From a bacterium (GTDB taxonomy: Bacteria > Patescibacteria > Saccharimonadia > Saccharimonadales > UBA4665): a stretch of 8,428 nt of DNA. How positions within the stretch are numbered: the stretch's first letter is position 1; each line of letters starts with the position of its first letter. Below the pieces are notes generated by a model that was not told the DNA's origin, searched no databases, and saw only the letters and a list, made by a program, of their open reading frames with translations. The stretch covers positions 1 to 8,428 of the forward strand of contig JAJYCU010000018.1 of the NCBI GenBank assembly GCA_021778165.1. The letters run 5' to 3'. Positions 1-7,242 of this stretch are shown here, in pieces. The position numbers and the translations under genes are program-made.

Positions 1-444
1 GAGTACTTCTTCCCTAACCAACTAAGTGGCGGTCAACTTCAAAGTGCTGCTATTGCGAGAGCATTAATAAATAATCCGAAGTTAATTATTGCTGATGAGC
101 CGACCGGTAATTTAGACAGTGCTGGATCAATGCTTGTTATGGAACTTTTAACAGAGATTCATCGTAGTGGTAATACTATAATTTTCGTAACTCATAATCC
201 AGAATTAACTCGATATGCTTCCAGAGTAGTTTATATGAAAGATGGTGCTATTGTCCAAGATGAAATTACACCGTATGGGGAAATGGCTAAAATTGCAAAA
301 AAATTATTGAATCCTTCCCTGTCACGGACAGATGAAGATAATTTTGCGGGTGTATCAATTCTGATGCATAGAATTAATAATGATAAGAACCCCCTAAGTC
401 GTAAACGAACAAAAAAGAAAGTAATAAAGAAGAAATTAAAATGA
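1..444 (+). CDS. ABC transporter ATP-binding protein, MacB/LolD type (5'-truncated by window)
   Basis: This is the C-terminal 147 residues of an ATPase that powers a MacB/FtsX-type exporter; the open frame runs in from base 1, so Walker A and the Q-loop lie outside the window. Visible are the ABC signature LSGGQ (fragment residues 8-12), Walker B ending in ADEP with D32/E33, the D-loop NLDS, and the switch histidine in FVTHNPE (about residue 65). The fold normally ends near '[10 protein letters not shown]' (about residues 79-88). Here roughly 60 further residues follow, ending in a strongly basic Lys/Arg tail. After the signature the sequence reads [11 protein letters not shown], where most relatives have QQQRVAIARAL, so the usual Arg is Ser. 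Its TGA stop overlaps the ATG of the permease gene (ATGA at 441-444), which supports translational coupling and one transporter. The substrate cannot be told. Family assignment is firm; MacB versus LolD naming is not. Confidence 0.93.
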   Translation, partial: EYFFPNQLSGGQLQSAAIARALINNPKLIIADEPTGNLDSAGSMLVMELLTEIHRSGNTIIFVTHNPELTRYASRVVYMKDGAIVQDEITPYGEMAKIAKKLLNPSLSRTDEDNFAGVSILMHRINNDKNPLSRKRTKKKVIKKKLK

Positions 445-1679
445 AAGTTACTTCAATAAATAGTTACTTTAAACTTGCGATGGGTATTATTTATAATACG
501 AAATGGCGAAATTTTTGGACAATTTTGGGCATAATTATTGGGTTATCGTCTGTCGTAACAGTTATTTCAGTAGGCAACGGGATTAAACAGCAGATTAATG
601 GGCAGTTAGTTAGTAAAGCGAATAATTATATTGTCATTGAACCAAAGATTACAAATCAAACAAATCATTCATCAAACAGTTTGATTAATAATTTCGAAAG
701 CCTATCTTTAATTGGCAGTTTAAATAACAGTGATTTTCCGGTTGCTCAACAAGTTAAAGGTGTAGAGTCCGTCTCACCTTTCGGGCTAATTAGGACAAGT
801 GTGAGCAATGGAAAATCAGTTAGTAGAGATAGTATTTTAGTTGCTACCAACAATTATTTGCCAGAGTTCCTGAATTTACCACTCGCTACAGGTCAATTCA
901 TTGATCAATTAAATGAGCCGATAAATAGTGTTGTTATAGGGCAATCCTTAGCAGCTAAATTGTTTAATGACCTTAGTCCATTAGGTTCAACAATTTATAT
1001 ATCAAACCAACCTTATGTTATTCAAGGAGTTTTATCCAAGGTTAATAATCTACCTCTTGGTCAACTAGTTGATTTTAATAATGCAGTTTTAATTGACTAC
1101 AATAATGCTCAAACACTTACAGCAAATAATGTTTTTCTTTATCAAGTGTTTGGTAAAATTAACCCAAATCAAAACCAAATTGCAGTTAAAAGTTTATTAC
1201 AATCAAATTTAAATGAATCTAATGGTAACCAAGCAAATACAAGAGTTACTAATATTAGTGAAATGTCTGATAATTCAAAAAGTATACTTAGCTTACTAAC
1301 TAAGTTAATTGCAATTGTGGCTGCTATTTCACTGCTGGTTGGAGGTATTGGTGTTATGAATGTTATGTTTGTGTCGGTTGCTGAAAGAACTCATGAAATT
1401 GGCATTAGAAAAGCCATTGGTGCAACGAATAAACAAATTGTTTCTCAATTTTTGATAGAAGCCATTATCCTGAGTTTTATCGGCGGTGTGATTGGTGTTA
1501 TTCTGTCTTATATAATTGACTTATTTATTGTTCTTTCTACTGCAATAAAGCCAATAATAACAATTCAATTAATTATTATCTCTTTAATAGTATCTGTATT
1601 AATTGGTGTTGTTTTTGGTTCGATCCCAGCTTTTAAAGCTTCTAGAAAAATCCCAATTGATTCTCTTAGAAATTCCTAA
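441..1679 (+). CDS. ABC transporter permease, MacB/FtsX type
   Basis: This complete 412-residue membrane subunit pairs with the ATPase encoded just upstream. It has the standard MacB architecture: one N-terminal membrane helix (about 26-46), a large extracytoplasmic MacB_PCD-type domain (about 47-280), then an FtsX domain with three helices (about 285-307, 335-365, 372-396). The conserved cytoplasmic segment after the second helix, [15 protein letters not shown] (315-329), is the usual FtsX coupling region, and the C terminus has the family's '[16 protein letters not shown]' ending. The start is the ATG overlapping the ATPase stop; no strong Shine-Dalgarno is visible and coupling is likely. 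Family members export lipoproteins, peptides or antimicrobials, or act as mechanotransducers. No outer-membrane partner or adaptor gene is in the window, and the substrate is unknown. The TAA stop overlaps the stop of the convergent transporter gene by four bases. Confidence 0.94.
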   Translation: MKVTSINSYFKLAMGIIYNTKWRNFWTILGIIIGLSSVVTVISVGNGIKQQINGQLVSKANNYIVIEPKITNQTNHSSNSLINNFESLSLIGSLNNSDFPVAQQVKGVESVSPFGLIRTSVSNGKSVSRDSILVATNNYLPEFLNLPLATGQFIDQLNEPINSVVIGQSLAAKLFNDLSPLGSTIYISNQPYVIQGVLSKVNNLPLGQLVDFNNAVLIDYNNAQTLTANNVFLYQVFGKINPNQNQIAVKSLLQSNLNESNGNQANTRVTNISEMSDNSKSILSLLTKLIAIVAAISLLVGGIGVMNVMFVSVAERTHEIGIRKAIGATNKQIVSQFLIEAIILSFIGGVIGVILSYIIDLFIVLSTAIKPIITIQLIIISLIVSVLIGVVFGSIPAFKASRKIPIDSLRNS

Positions 1680-3052
1680 GGAAAGAGACTGTAGATGGCA
1701 GCAATGCCCGATATGGACATTATAAAAGCTAATATCCAACCTATAGAACTAGATAATTTTGAATTTTTCCACTGACCCATTATTTTTTTATTTCGAGCTA
1801 TTAATATGATAAGAATAATTATTACTGGAGCGACAATTCCATTCAAGACAGCTGAGTATATTAAGGCTTTAATTGGGTTTAATCCAATAAAGTTTATAGC
1901 GATACCAATCAACATTGATATAATAATTACGCCATAAAAATCAAAAGCTTTATTTAATTTTAGGTTTAGTCCTTGGTATCTTTTACCGATTGTTTCACTT
2001 ATAGCATAGGCACTTGATGCAGCCATGATTGGTATTGCTAGTAATCCAACCCCAATAATACCAATTGAGAATAATAAGTAAGTGGCACTACCCGCAAATG
2101 GTTTTAGAGCTAAGGCAGCTTGAGATGCAGTACTAATATTTGTTATACCATGGGAAAATAAGACGTTAGCACAAGCGGTGATTATAAAGAACATAACCAA
2201 GTTCGATAAAAACATCCCTACCCAAACATCAACTCGCATTCTTTTTAATCTACTTGGACCGTTTAATTTTCGTAGTTTTATATTAGTTTGACCGATTGAT
2301 ATTTCATCTTCAACTTCTTGACCAGTTTGCCAAAAAAATAAATAAGGAGTAATTGTCGTTCCGAGAATAGCACATATTAGAAGAATTTCGTTTTTACTAA
2401 AAGTTATATGCGGCAACAAAGCATAATGGAATAAAGTATGGTAGTTTGGGTGAGTTAAAATCGCTGATAATATATAGGCCAATAAAACCAAAGCTAAATA
2501 TTTTAATAATCGAGCATATTTAATGTATGAGGTAAAAATTTGTAGAAATAAAATAAAAAAACCAATACCGATGATTAAATAATTAAAACTAAAATTTGGG
2601 TATAAAAGTTGTATTGCGTTAGCCATAGCACCAATGTCAGCACCAATGTTAAAAGTATTAGCAATAAATAATAGTATAGTAGCAAAGTATAGAACTTTAG
2701 GGCTGAAATGGGTTTTTATATTAGCGGCTAAGCCACTACCAGTAACTAAACCAATGCGTGCACACATTTCTTGGATGACAGCCATAAATGGTAGAGTGAA
2801 AGCTGTTAACCATATCAGACCAAAACCATATTGTGCGCCAGCTTGTGAATAAGTTGCTATTCCTGAAGGGTCATCATCAGATGCTCCAGTGGTTAAACCT
2901 GGACCTAGAAGAAACCAAAAATCCCGAGCTTTTTTAACAGGTCTCTTATAATCAATCGGAATTGCTTTAGATAATTTTTCACTGCCAGTTACGCCTTTAT
3001 CGAGTAATTGTGCTGGCGCTTCGATAAACTTTTCTAGAACTTTTTTTTTCAT
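1676..3052 (-). CDS. Nramp-superfamily divalent metal cation transporter with altered metal site
   Basis: This 458-residue inner-membrane protein has about 11 predicted helices after a soluble N-terminal stretch of about 45 residues. Helix 1 carries the Nramp core, '[17 protein letters not shown]' then '[12 protein letters not shown]', which aligns with the canonical GPxF...DPGN...QAGA segment. Helix 6 reads '[19 protein letters not shown]', aligning with canonical GATIMPH. Two of the usual metal-contact positions differ: DPGN is D61-P62-S63-G64 (Asn replaced by Gly) and MPH is T235-P236-Y237 (Met and His replaced). In studied Nramps that Met favours Mn/Fe over Ca/Mg, and branches lacking it include Mg2+ and Al3+ transporters. 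So divalent cation uptake is likely, but Mn2+ (MntH) should not be assumed. The ATG start lies in an A/T-rich leader with no Shine-Dalgarno. The gene is last in the minus-strand block, 59 bases after the protease gene. Confidence 0.9.
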   Translation of the reverse strand: MKKKVLEKFIEAPAQLLDKGVTGSEKLSKAIPIDYKRPVKKARDFWFLLGPGLTTGASDDDPSGIATYSQAGAQYGFGLIWLTAFTLPFMAVIQEMCARIGLVTGSGLAANIKTHFSPKVLYFATILLFIANTFNIGADIGAMANAIQLLYPNFSFNYLIIGIGFFILFLQIFTSYIKYARLLKYLALVLLAYILSAILTHPNYHTLFHYALLPHITFSKNEILLICAILGTTITPYLFFWQTGQEVEDEISIGQTNIKLRKLNGPSRLKRMRVDVWVGMFLSNLVMFFIITACANVLFSHGITNISTASQAALALKPFAGSATYLLFSIGIIGVGLLAIPIMAASSAYAISETIGKRYQGLNLKLNKAFDFYGVIIISMLIGIAINFIGLNPIKALIYSAVLNGIVAPVIIILIILIARNKKIMGQWKNSKLSSSIGWILAFIMSISGIAAIYSLFP

Positions 3053-3069
3053 ATATTTTTGATTTATTA

Positions 3070-3097
3070 CTTATATAATATCAAAAACTTGAGTAAA
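3070..3097 (-). promoter_or_regulatory. Possible sigma-70-type promoter for the Nramp-like gene
   Basis: On the minus strand, TTTACT (3092-3097, 4 of 6 to TTGACA) is followed after 16 bases by TATAAG (3070-3075, 5 of 6 to TATAAT), ending 17 bases before the ATG. This would give a very short leader of about 10 bases. The region is so A/T-rich that such matches arise easily, so read-through from the upstream operon is an equally good alternative. Confidence 0.33.
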
Positions 3098-3111
3098 CAG
3101 AGAATATTTTT

Positions 3112-4278
3112 TTATTGTGCGCAGTTTCCAGTTGATACGTATTTAGTATTATTTTCAGCACTTGTTAGTTCAGCTAATGGTTTTTGTGTTGTTAAGGCAT
3201 ATCCGACATGGTTATAGCTAGTTGATTGAGCAAAAACTATGCCGATAACTTGACCAGCACTATTTATTAATGGTCCACCTGAATTGCCCGGAATAACCTG
3301 AGCATTTATTTCATAAATGGACCTTGTGGTTGAGCTAGTCCCATAAATATTCTGACCAGTTGCTTCCACTTGATTGATTATAGTCGCCGGAACAACCGAA
3401 AAACTTCCACCACCTGGGTATCCCATAACAATTCCTTGGGTATTAGATGGATAATTTTGCGATGAAATTGTTAAAACAGGTCCAGTTAAGCCATTTACTT
3501 TCAAGATTGCTAAATCTAAATTAGGATCAAATAAGATCGTATGGGCATCATAATTTCTGCCAAATAAAGTTGTTATGTATGGGCTAGTGATGCCTGCAAC
3601 TACGTGCGCATTAGTCATGATCAGATTAGGTGCTACAATAAAGCCACTGCCCTCTACGATTCCACCGCATCCTTGCCCAATAATTTTTACGACCGAGTTT
3701 TGATCGTTATTTATCACAGCAGAAAAATTACTTAAATTCGGCAGTTTCGATAAGTTTGTTATTACAGGTTCGCCGTTTATGAATACCTGTGGGAACCCAT
3801 TTGGATCAATAATTTTACCTAAATCAGCCAGAATTACCGGAGCTGGCGGTAAATGATTGTTCAAATATTTAATTATTCTTGATTGATTTATATAGGGTTG
3901 AATTTGGGGCACTCTTAGAGAATTTATTAAGGCAGCAATTAACCAAATTCCTAATATTAAACTAGCTAAACTAATAATAGAACCAAGACCACTATCTAGT
4001 TGGTTTATTTTAATTTTATTTAGTTTATTTTTAATGTATATACCAAAGTATTCCATTATTGTAACGAGAATAAATGCAGTCCCAAGAGTTGTTATTAGAC
4101 CGATTATAGATTTAGAGTTCGTTGTGTGCCCATATATAATTGTATATTTTTCGATTTTTGCACCAAGTAATAATCCACCAAAAAAGCCAATCGTAGAAAG
4201 AAATTGTCTAACAAAACCAATACTGTAACCTCGAAATAAACTTATAATAATTGCTATAACAATTAGAACATCTAACAT
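3112..4278 (-). CDS. CvpA-family membrane-anchored trypsin-like serine protease, MarP-like
   Basis: This 388-residue two-domain protein has an N-terminal CvpA-type domain with about four membrane helices (roughly 2-16, 22-43, 57-80, 98-119), a linker, then an extracytoplasmic chymotrypsin-fold protease (about 195-388). The triad is visible: H225 in 'MTNAHVVAG', D255 in 'DPNLDLAIL', S333 in 'PGNSGGPL'. The only two cysteines, C204 just before the 'EGSGF' strand and C386 three residues from the end, sit where Mycobacterium tuberculosis MarP (Rv3671c) has its redox-sensitive disulfide. Length (MarP is about 397 residues) and motifs such as 'GSGF', 'VMGYPGGG' and a C-terminal 'TGNC' also match. 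MarP is needed for survival in acid and oxidative stress and processes a peptidoglycan hydrolase; a comparable envelope role here is inference. The start lies 2 bases after the zwf stop. A DegP/HtrA protein is the alternative, but no PDZ domain is present. Confidence 0.9.
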   Translation of the reverse strand: MLDVLIVIAIIISLFRGYSIGFVRQFLSTIGFFGGLLLGAKIEKYTIIYGHTTNSKSIIGLITTLGTAFILVTIMEYFGIYIKNKLNKIKINQLDSGLGSIISLASLILGIWLIAALINSLRVPQIQPYINQSRIIKYLNNHLPPAPVILADLGKIIDPNGFPQVFINGEPVITNLSKLPNLSNFSAVINNDQNSVVKIIGQGCGGIVEGSGFIVAPNLIMTNAHVVAGITSPYITTLFGRNYDAHTILFDPNLDLAILKVNGLTGPVLTISSQNYPSNTQGIVMGYPGGGSFSVVPATIINQVEATGQNIYGTSSTTRSIYEINAQVIPGNSGGPLINSAGQVIGIVFAQSTSYNHVGYALTTQKPLAELTSAENNTKYVSTGNCAQ

Positions 4279-4280
4279 TA

Positions 4281-5654
4281 TTAATTTAATTCCCCACTTC
4301 CATTAGGATAGATTATTAAATCATTTTGATTAGTAGACCAGTAATCGATAACAGGCTGGAGTATGGTCCAAGTATCAATTATTTCATCAGCAGTCGCGAA
4401 TAAAGTGTTATCTTTATTTAAAACATCAATGATAACTTTTTCATAAGAGGTATTATAAGATAATTCTTTGAAACTATTTTTATAACTAAAATCCATACTC
4501 ACAGTTTCAGTAGTTCTGTCTAAACCAGGTTTTTTAACCGTTAGATAAACTCCAATACCTTCATTTGGTTGTATTCTAAAAGTCAACTTGTTTAAAGCTT
4601 GCTCGTGGTTAGCAGTAAAATTGATTATTATTTCTGTCCTTTTTTCATCCATTCCTTTGCCAGTAGTAAGGGTTATGGGTACGCCTTTCCATATACTGTT
4701 TTCAATTTCAACCGTAACAGAAGCATAAGTCTCCACCATTGAATCAACATTGTCTACTTCTTGACGGTATGTTTCATATTGGCCACGAAGGACATTTCTG
4801 GCAACTTCGTCAGTATTTATAAATGGTTTTAAATTCGATAGAATATCATGCCTAGCTAGATGGATTGACTCTTTATTAGCTAAATCTTTTGGCAGAGTTA
4901 ATGTTATCAGTGCCATTAACTGTAGAAGATGACTTTGTATCAGATCTCTTAGGGCACCGATACTTTCATAGAATTTTGCTCTTCCTTCTATGCCGATCTG
5001 CTCTAAAGCGATAATTTTAATATCTTTAATATGTTGGTTGTTCCAAGCTGTTTGAAATAAAGGATTATATCTTCTGAAGGTTAGAATATTTTGAGCTGTG
5101 TCTTTAGCTAAATAATGATCTATTCGAAAAACTTGATCCTCGGTGAAATATTCTTTAGTATCATTTATTAATTTTTCGGCACTCTTAAGGTCATAGCCAA
5201 ATGGTTTTTCGACTAGTAGTTTTACGTCAAATTGTTCATTATTCTCGTTTAATTCAGCTTGACCTAAATTTCTAACTACATTTGAATAAATATTAGGTGG
5301 GATGGAGAGGTATAACAAAAGATTCAGCCTATCACAATTAAAATCATTTAATTGATCTACTAGCATAGTCTTGAGAGTTTTATAATCTTCTATAGTTTGG
5401 GGGTCAAAATTTACGAATGATAATTTCTTTTTGAAATTATTAATCATTAAAGGATCTTCATTTTCGAAGTTTAGTTTATTAAAAAATTCATCTAAGTTAA
5501 TATTTTGCCTAGACAATCCAATTATCTTAAATTCATTGGGCAAATAATTTTGTTTAAATAAATTAAATAAAGCTGGGATTAATTTTTTTCTTGAAAGATC
5601 CCCACTGATGCCGAATATTACTAGTATTGTTGATTCTATTTTTGTTGGATTCAT
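4281..5654 (-). CDS. zwf: Glucose-6-phosphate 1-dehydrogenase
   Basis: Oxidises glucose-6-phosphate to 6-phosphogluconolactone with NAD(P)+, the first step of the oxidative pentose phosphate pathway, in the cytoplasm. The N-terminal Rossmann motif is FGISGDLSRKK (14-24), with S48-R49-Q50 following the second strand as in the dual-cofactor Leuconostoc enzyme (ARQ). EKPFG (149-153) and the substrate site RIDHYLAKD (177-185) follow; the latter is canonically RIDHYLGKE, so Gly is Ala and Glu is Asp while H180 and K184 are kept. The second catalytic His is H242 in 'LIQSHLLQ'. The C-terminal half keeps 'LRGQY', 'GVPITLTTGK' and a 'YPNGS' ending. At 457 residues it is about 30-50 shorter than most bacterial enzymes; the loop after LRGQY is visibly reduced. 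The start ATG overlaps the gnd TGA (ATGA), so coupled translation is likely. Confidence 0.97.
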   Translation of the reverse strand: MNPTKIESTILVIFGISGDLSRKKLIPALFNLFKQNYLPNEFKIIGLSRQNINLDEFFNKLNFENEDPLMINNFKKKLSFVNFDPQTIEDYKTLKTMLVDQLNDFNCDRLNLLLYLSIPPNIYSNVVRNLGQAELNENNEQFDVKLLVEKPFGYDLKSAEKLINDTKEYFTEDQVFRIDHYLAKDTAQNILTFRRYNPLFQTAWNNQHIKDIKIIALEQIGIEGRAKFYESIGALRDLIQSHLLQLMALITLTLPKDLANKESIHLARHDILSNLKPFINTDEVARNVLRGQYETYRQEVDNVDSMVETYASVTVEIENSIWKGVPITLTTGKGMDEKRTEIIINFTANHEQALNKLTFRIQPNEGIGVYLTVKKPGLDRTTETVSMDFSYKNSFKELSYNTSYEKVIIDVLNKDNTLFATADEIIDTWTILQPVIDYWSTNQNDLIIYPNGSGELN

Positions 5655-6562
5655 GATTGTTTATTAATGTTATGTCCTCCAAAACTATTTCTCATTGCAG
5701 CTAATAGTTTTGTAGCAAAATTTATTTGACCTGATTGTGATTTTACTCTAACGTCAAAAGCTGCTTGGATGGCAGGAAGAGGTATATTTAGTTCTGATGC
5801 CATCTGAAGTGACCATTTTGCTTCACCACTTTCTGATACATAGCCATCTATTCCATCAAGTTCTGGATTTGCTTTTAAGATATCGGCACATAACTCATTT
5901 AACCATGAAGTAATTACGCTATGGTGCTGCCAAACATCAGCTGCATCGGCTAAATTCAATTCTTTGTAAGGTCCATTTTTAAGTAGATTATAGCCTTCGG
6001 CTAGACTTTCCATCATACCGTATTCGATAGCGTTATGGACCATTTTTACAAAATGACCACTTCCTGCTCGACCGAAATATTTATAACCGCCAGTAGGTGC
6101 AGCTAAAGTTTTTAAAATCGGTTCAATAAGATTAAAGCTATCTTTAGAATTTGTTCCAACCATCATCGAGAAGCCATTTGCAAAACCATGAATTCCACCA
6201 GAAGTCCCAATGTCCAACATTTGGCTACCAGCTTTTTCTATTAGCTGAGATGATTTAACTGTAAAATTAAAATTAGAGTTTCCGCCATCAATGATTAAAC
6301 TATTAGTTGGTAAAATAGTTAGCCATTCTCTTATTTCATTTTCAACAAATTCAGCTGGTATCATTAACCAAATAATAACTTTATTTTGGTTAAAGCTTCG
6401 AACCAGCTGTTCTTTATTCAGAGCTCCTATAGCTCCAATCTTAACTGATTGGTCTAATAATTCTTTGTTTAAGTCATAAGTTATAACTTGATGGTTGTCG
6501 AGTAATAACTTCTCGGCTATTTGCATACCCATTTTACCTAGTCCCTGAATTGCGATTGTCAT
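5651..6562 (-). CDS. gnd: 6-phosphogluconate dehydrogenase, decarboxylating, short form (probably NAD+-preferring)
   Basis: Converts 6-phosphogluconate to ribulose-5-phosphate, CO2 and reduced cofactor. At 303 residues it belongs to the short GndA/YqeC-like class (about 300) rather than the 470-residue class. Visible elements are the Rossmann motif GLGKMG (7-12), D30 at the end of strand 2 in 'VITYDLN', DGGNS (92-96), SGG (121-123), and the active-site segment 'GHFVKMVHNAIEYG' with K173, H176, N177 and E180 in the positions of the catalytic Lys and Glu of the family. An acidic residue at D30 normally binds the adenosine ribose hydroxyls and disfavours NADP+, whereas NADP+ enzymes have an Asn-Arg-Thr-like sequence; NAD+ preference is therefore inferred. 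A good Shine-Dalgarno precedes the ATG, and the stop overlaps the zwf start. It lies between pgl and zwf in transcription order. Confidence 0.96.
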   Translation of the reverse strand: MTIAIQGLGKMGMQIAEKLLLDNHQVITYDLNKELLDQSVKIGAIGALNKEQLVRSFNQNKVIIWLMIPAEFVENEIREWLTILPTNSLIIDGGNSNFNFTVKSSQLIEKAGSQMLDIGTSGGIHGFANGFSMMVGTNSKDSFNLIEPILKTLAAPTGGYKYFGRAGSGHFVKMVHNAIEYGMMESLAEGYNLLKNGPYKELNLADAADVWQHHSVITSWLNELCADILKANPELDGIDGYVSESGEAKWSLQMASELNIPLPAIQAAFDVRVKSQSGQINFATKLLAAMRNSFGGHNINKQS

Positions 6563-6570
6563 AGTTAATA

Positions 6571-6575
6571 CTCCT
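6571..6575 (-). promoter_or_regulatory. Shine-Dalgarno site of gnd
   Basis: On the minus strand AGGAG lies 8 bases before the gnd ATG and overlaps the TAG stop of pgl. It is the only strong ribosome-binding site among the genes in this window and fixes the gnd start. Its overlap with the pgl stop suggests re-initiation or coupling between the two genes. Confidence 0.75.
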
Positions 6576-7239
6576 AATTTATATTATATATCTTAATTGA
6601 GTTTAATTTTTTTAAAATGTTAGCCGGTATTTCATTTATATTATTTTTTTGATTCACGCTAATTTCCTTAATAATTTTGTCTTTTATTTGGCCTTGAGTG
6701 ACTACAAATATTTGATTGATTAATTTGAGCCCTTTAAAAGTTAAACTTATTCTTTGAAAATCATTTGAATCATAAGAATCAACTATTTTATTAGAATTTA
6801 TAATTGGAGAATTTGGTAAAATTCCAGCTAAATGCCCATCTACTCCAATACCGAGTATCCCAATACTGAAGAGGTTTTCTTTAAATAATTTAGAGATAGA
6901 ATTATTATATTGATCAGATGTTTGTGTTAAATCATAGTTTGAATTTTCTATAACTTTTATTAGTTTAGCTTTCTTTGGATTAAATCCTGAATCTATAAGT
7001 AGTCTAAAATTAGAATCAGAGTGGTTGAATGGTCCAAATCTTTCATCTATTAATCCGATTATTAAATTAGCGGTTAGCTCAGTATCAATTAAGCGCATAA
7101 TTCTTGTTTCTATATCAATATTCGATCCGCCAGATAATAGTAATAATACTTTAATTGGTTCCTGAAGTTTGCCCTCAATGAATTTGGCTATTTCTGTTTC
7201 GAGTAAATTTTGCTTAATATAGTTTGTATTTAGAGGCAT
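6574..7239 (-). CDS. pgl: 6-phosphogluconolactonase (DevB/SOL type)
   Basis: Hydrolyses 6-phosphogluconolactone to 6-phosphogluconate, linking the zwf and gnd steps. This 221-residue protein is of usual size for the DevB/SOL family and shows its three hallmarks: LSGGS (35-39; canonical LSGGSTP, the following Thr-Pro being replaced), DERF (65-68) followed by 'HSDSNFRLL' (canonical DERxVP...SN), and 'GIGVDGHLAGILP' with D134-G135-H136 (canonical GxGxDGHTASLFP). The related glucosamine-6-phosphate deaminase is less likely because of the DGH segment and the neighbouring zwf and gnd genes. Outside the motifs the sequence is divergent and rich in Lys, Asn and Ile, like the rest of the window. The start ATG is 3 bases after the deacetylase stop with no clear Shine-Dalgarno; the stop is 11 bases from the gnd start. 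Confidence 0.92.
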   Translation of the reverse strand: MPLNTNYIKQNLLETEIAKFIEGKLQEPIKVLLLLSGGSNIDIETRIMRLIDTELTANLIIGLIDERFGPFNHSDSNFRLLIDSGFNPKKAKLIKVIENSNYDLTQTSDQYNNSISKLFKENLFSIGILGIGVDGHLAGILPNSPIINSNKIVDSYDSNDFQRISLTFKGLKLINQIFVVTQGQIKDKIIKEISVNQKNNINEIPANILKKLNSIKIYNIN

Positions 7240-7242
7240 CTT

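Noticed and set aside
1628..1640. Palindrome AGCTTT-T-AAAGCT as a terminator
   Set aside because: It lies inside the permease coding sequence (encoding part of the 'PAFKAS' ending), is A/T-rich, and lacks a T-run on either strand.
1698..1710. GGCA-GCAA-TGCC hairpin just after the permease stop as a terminator
   Set aside because: The stem is only 4 base pairs, no T-run follows, and it is coding sequence of the convergent transporter gene.
2634..2852. A 72-codon open frame on the plus strand
   Set aside because: It is fully antisense to the Nramp-like gene, has no recognisable motif, and its composition mirrors the helices encoded on the other strand.
4034..4228. A 64-codon open frame on the plus strand
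   Set aside because: It is antisense to the membrane domain of the MarP-like gene and has no family resemblance or ribosome-binding site.
3112..4278. HtrA/DegP protease annotation
   Set aside because: There is no PDZ domain after the protease domain, and an N-terminal four-helix CvpA-type domain is present, as in MarP.
5676..5680. GGAGG on the minus strand as the zwf Shine-Dalgarno
   Set aside because: It lies 21 bases before the zwf ATG, too far to act, and encodes Gly-Gly of the gnd C terminus. Coupling through the ATGA overlap is more likely.
6291..6479. A 62-codon open frame on the plus strand
   Set aside because: It is antisense to the cofactor-binding domain of gnd, whose motifs are clear.
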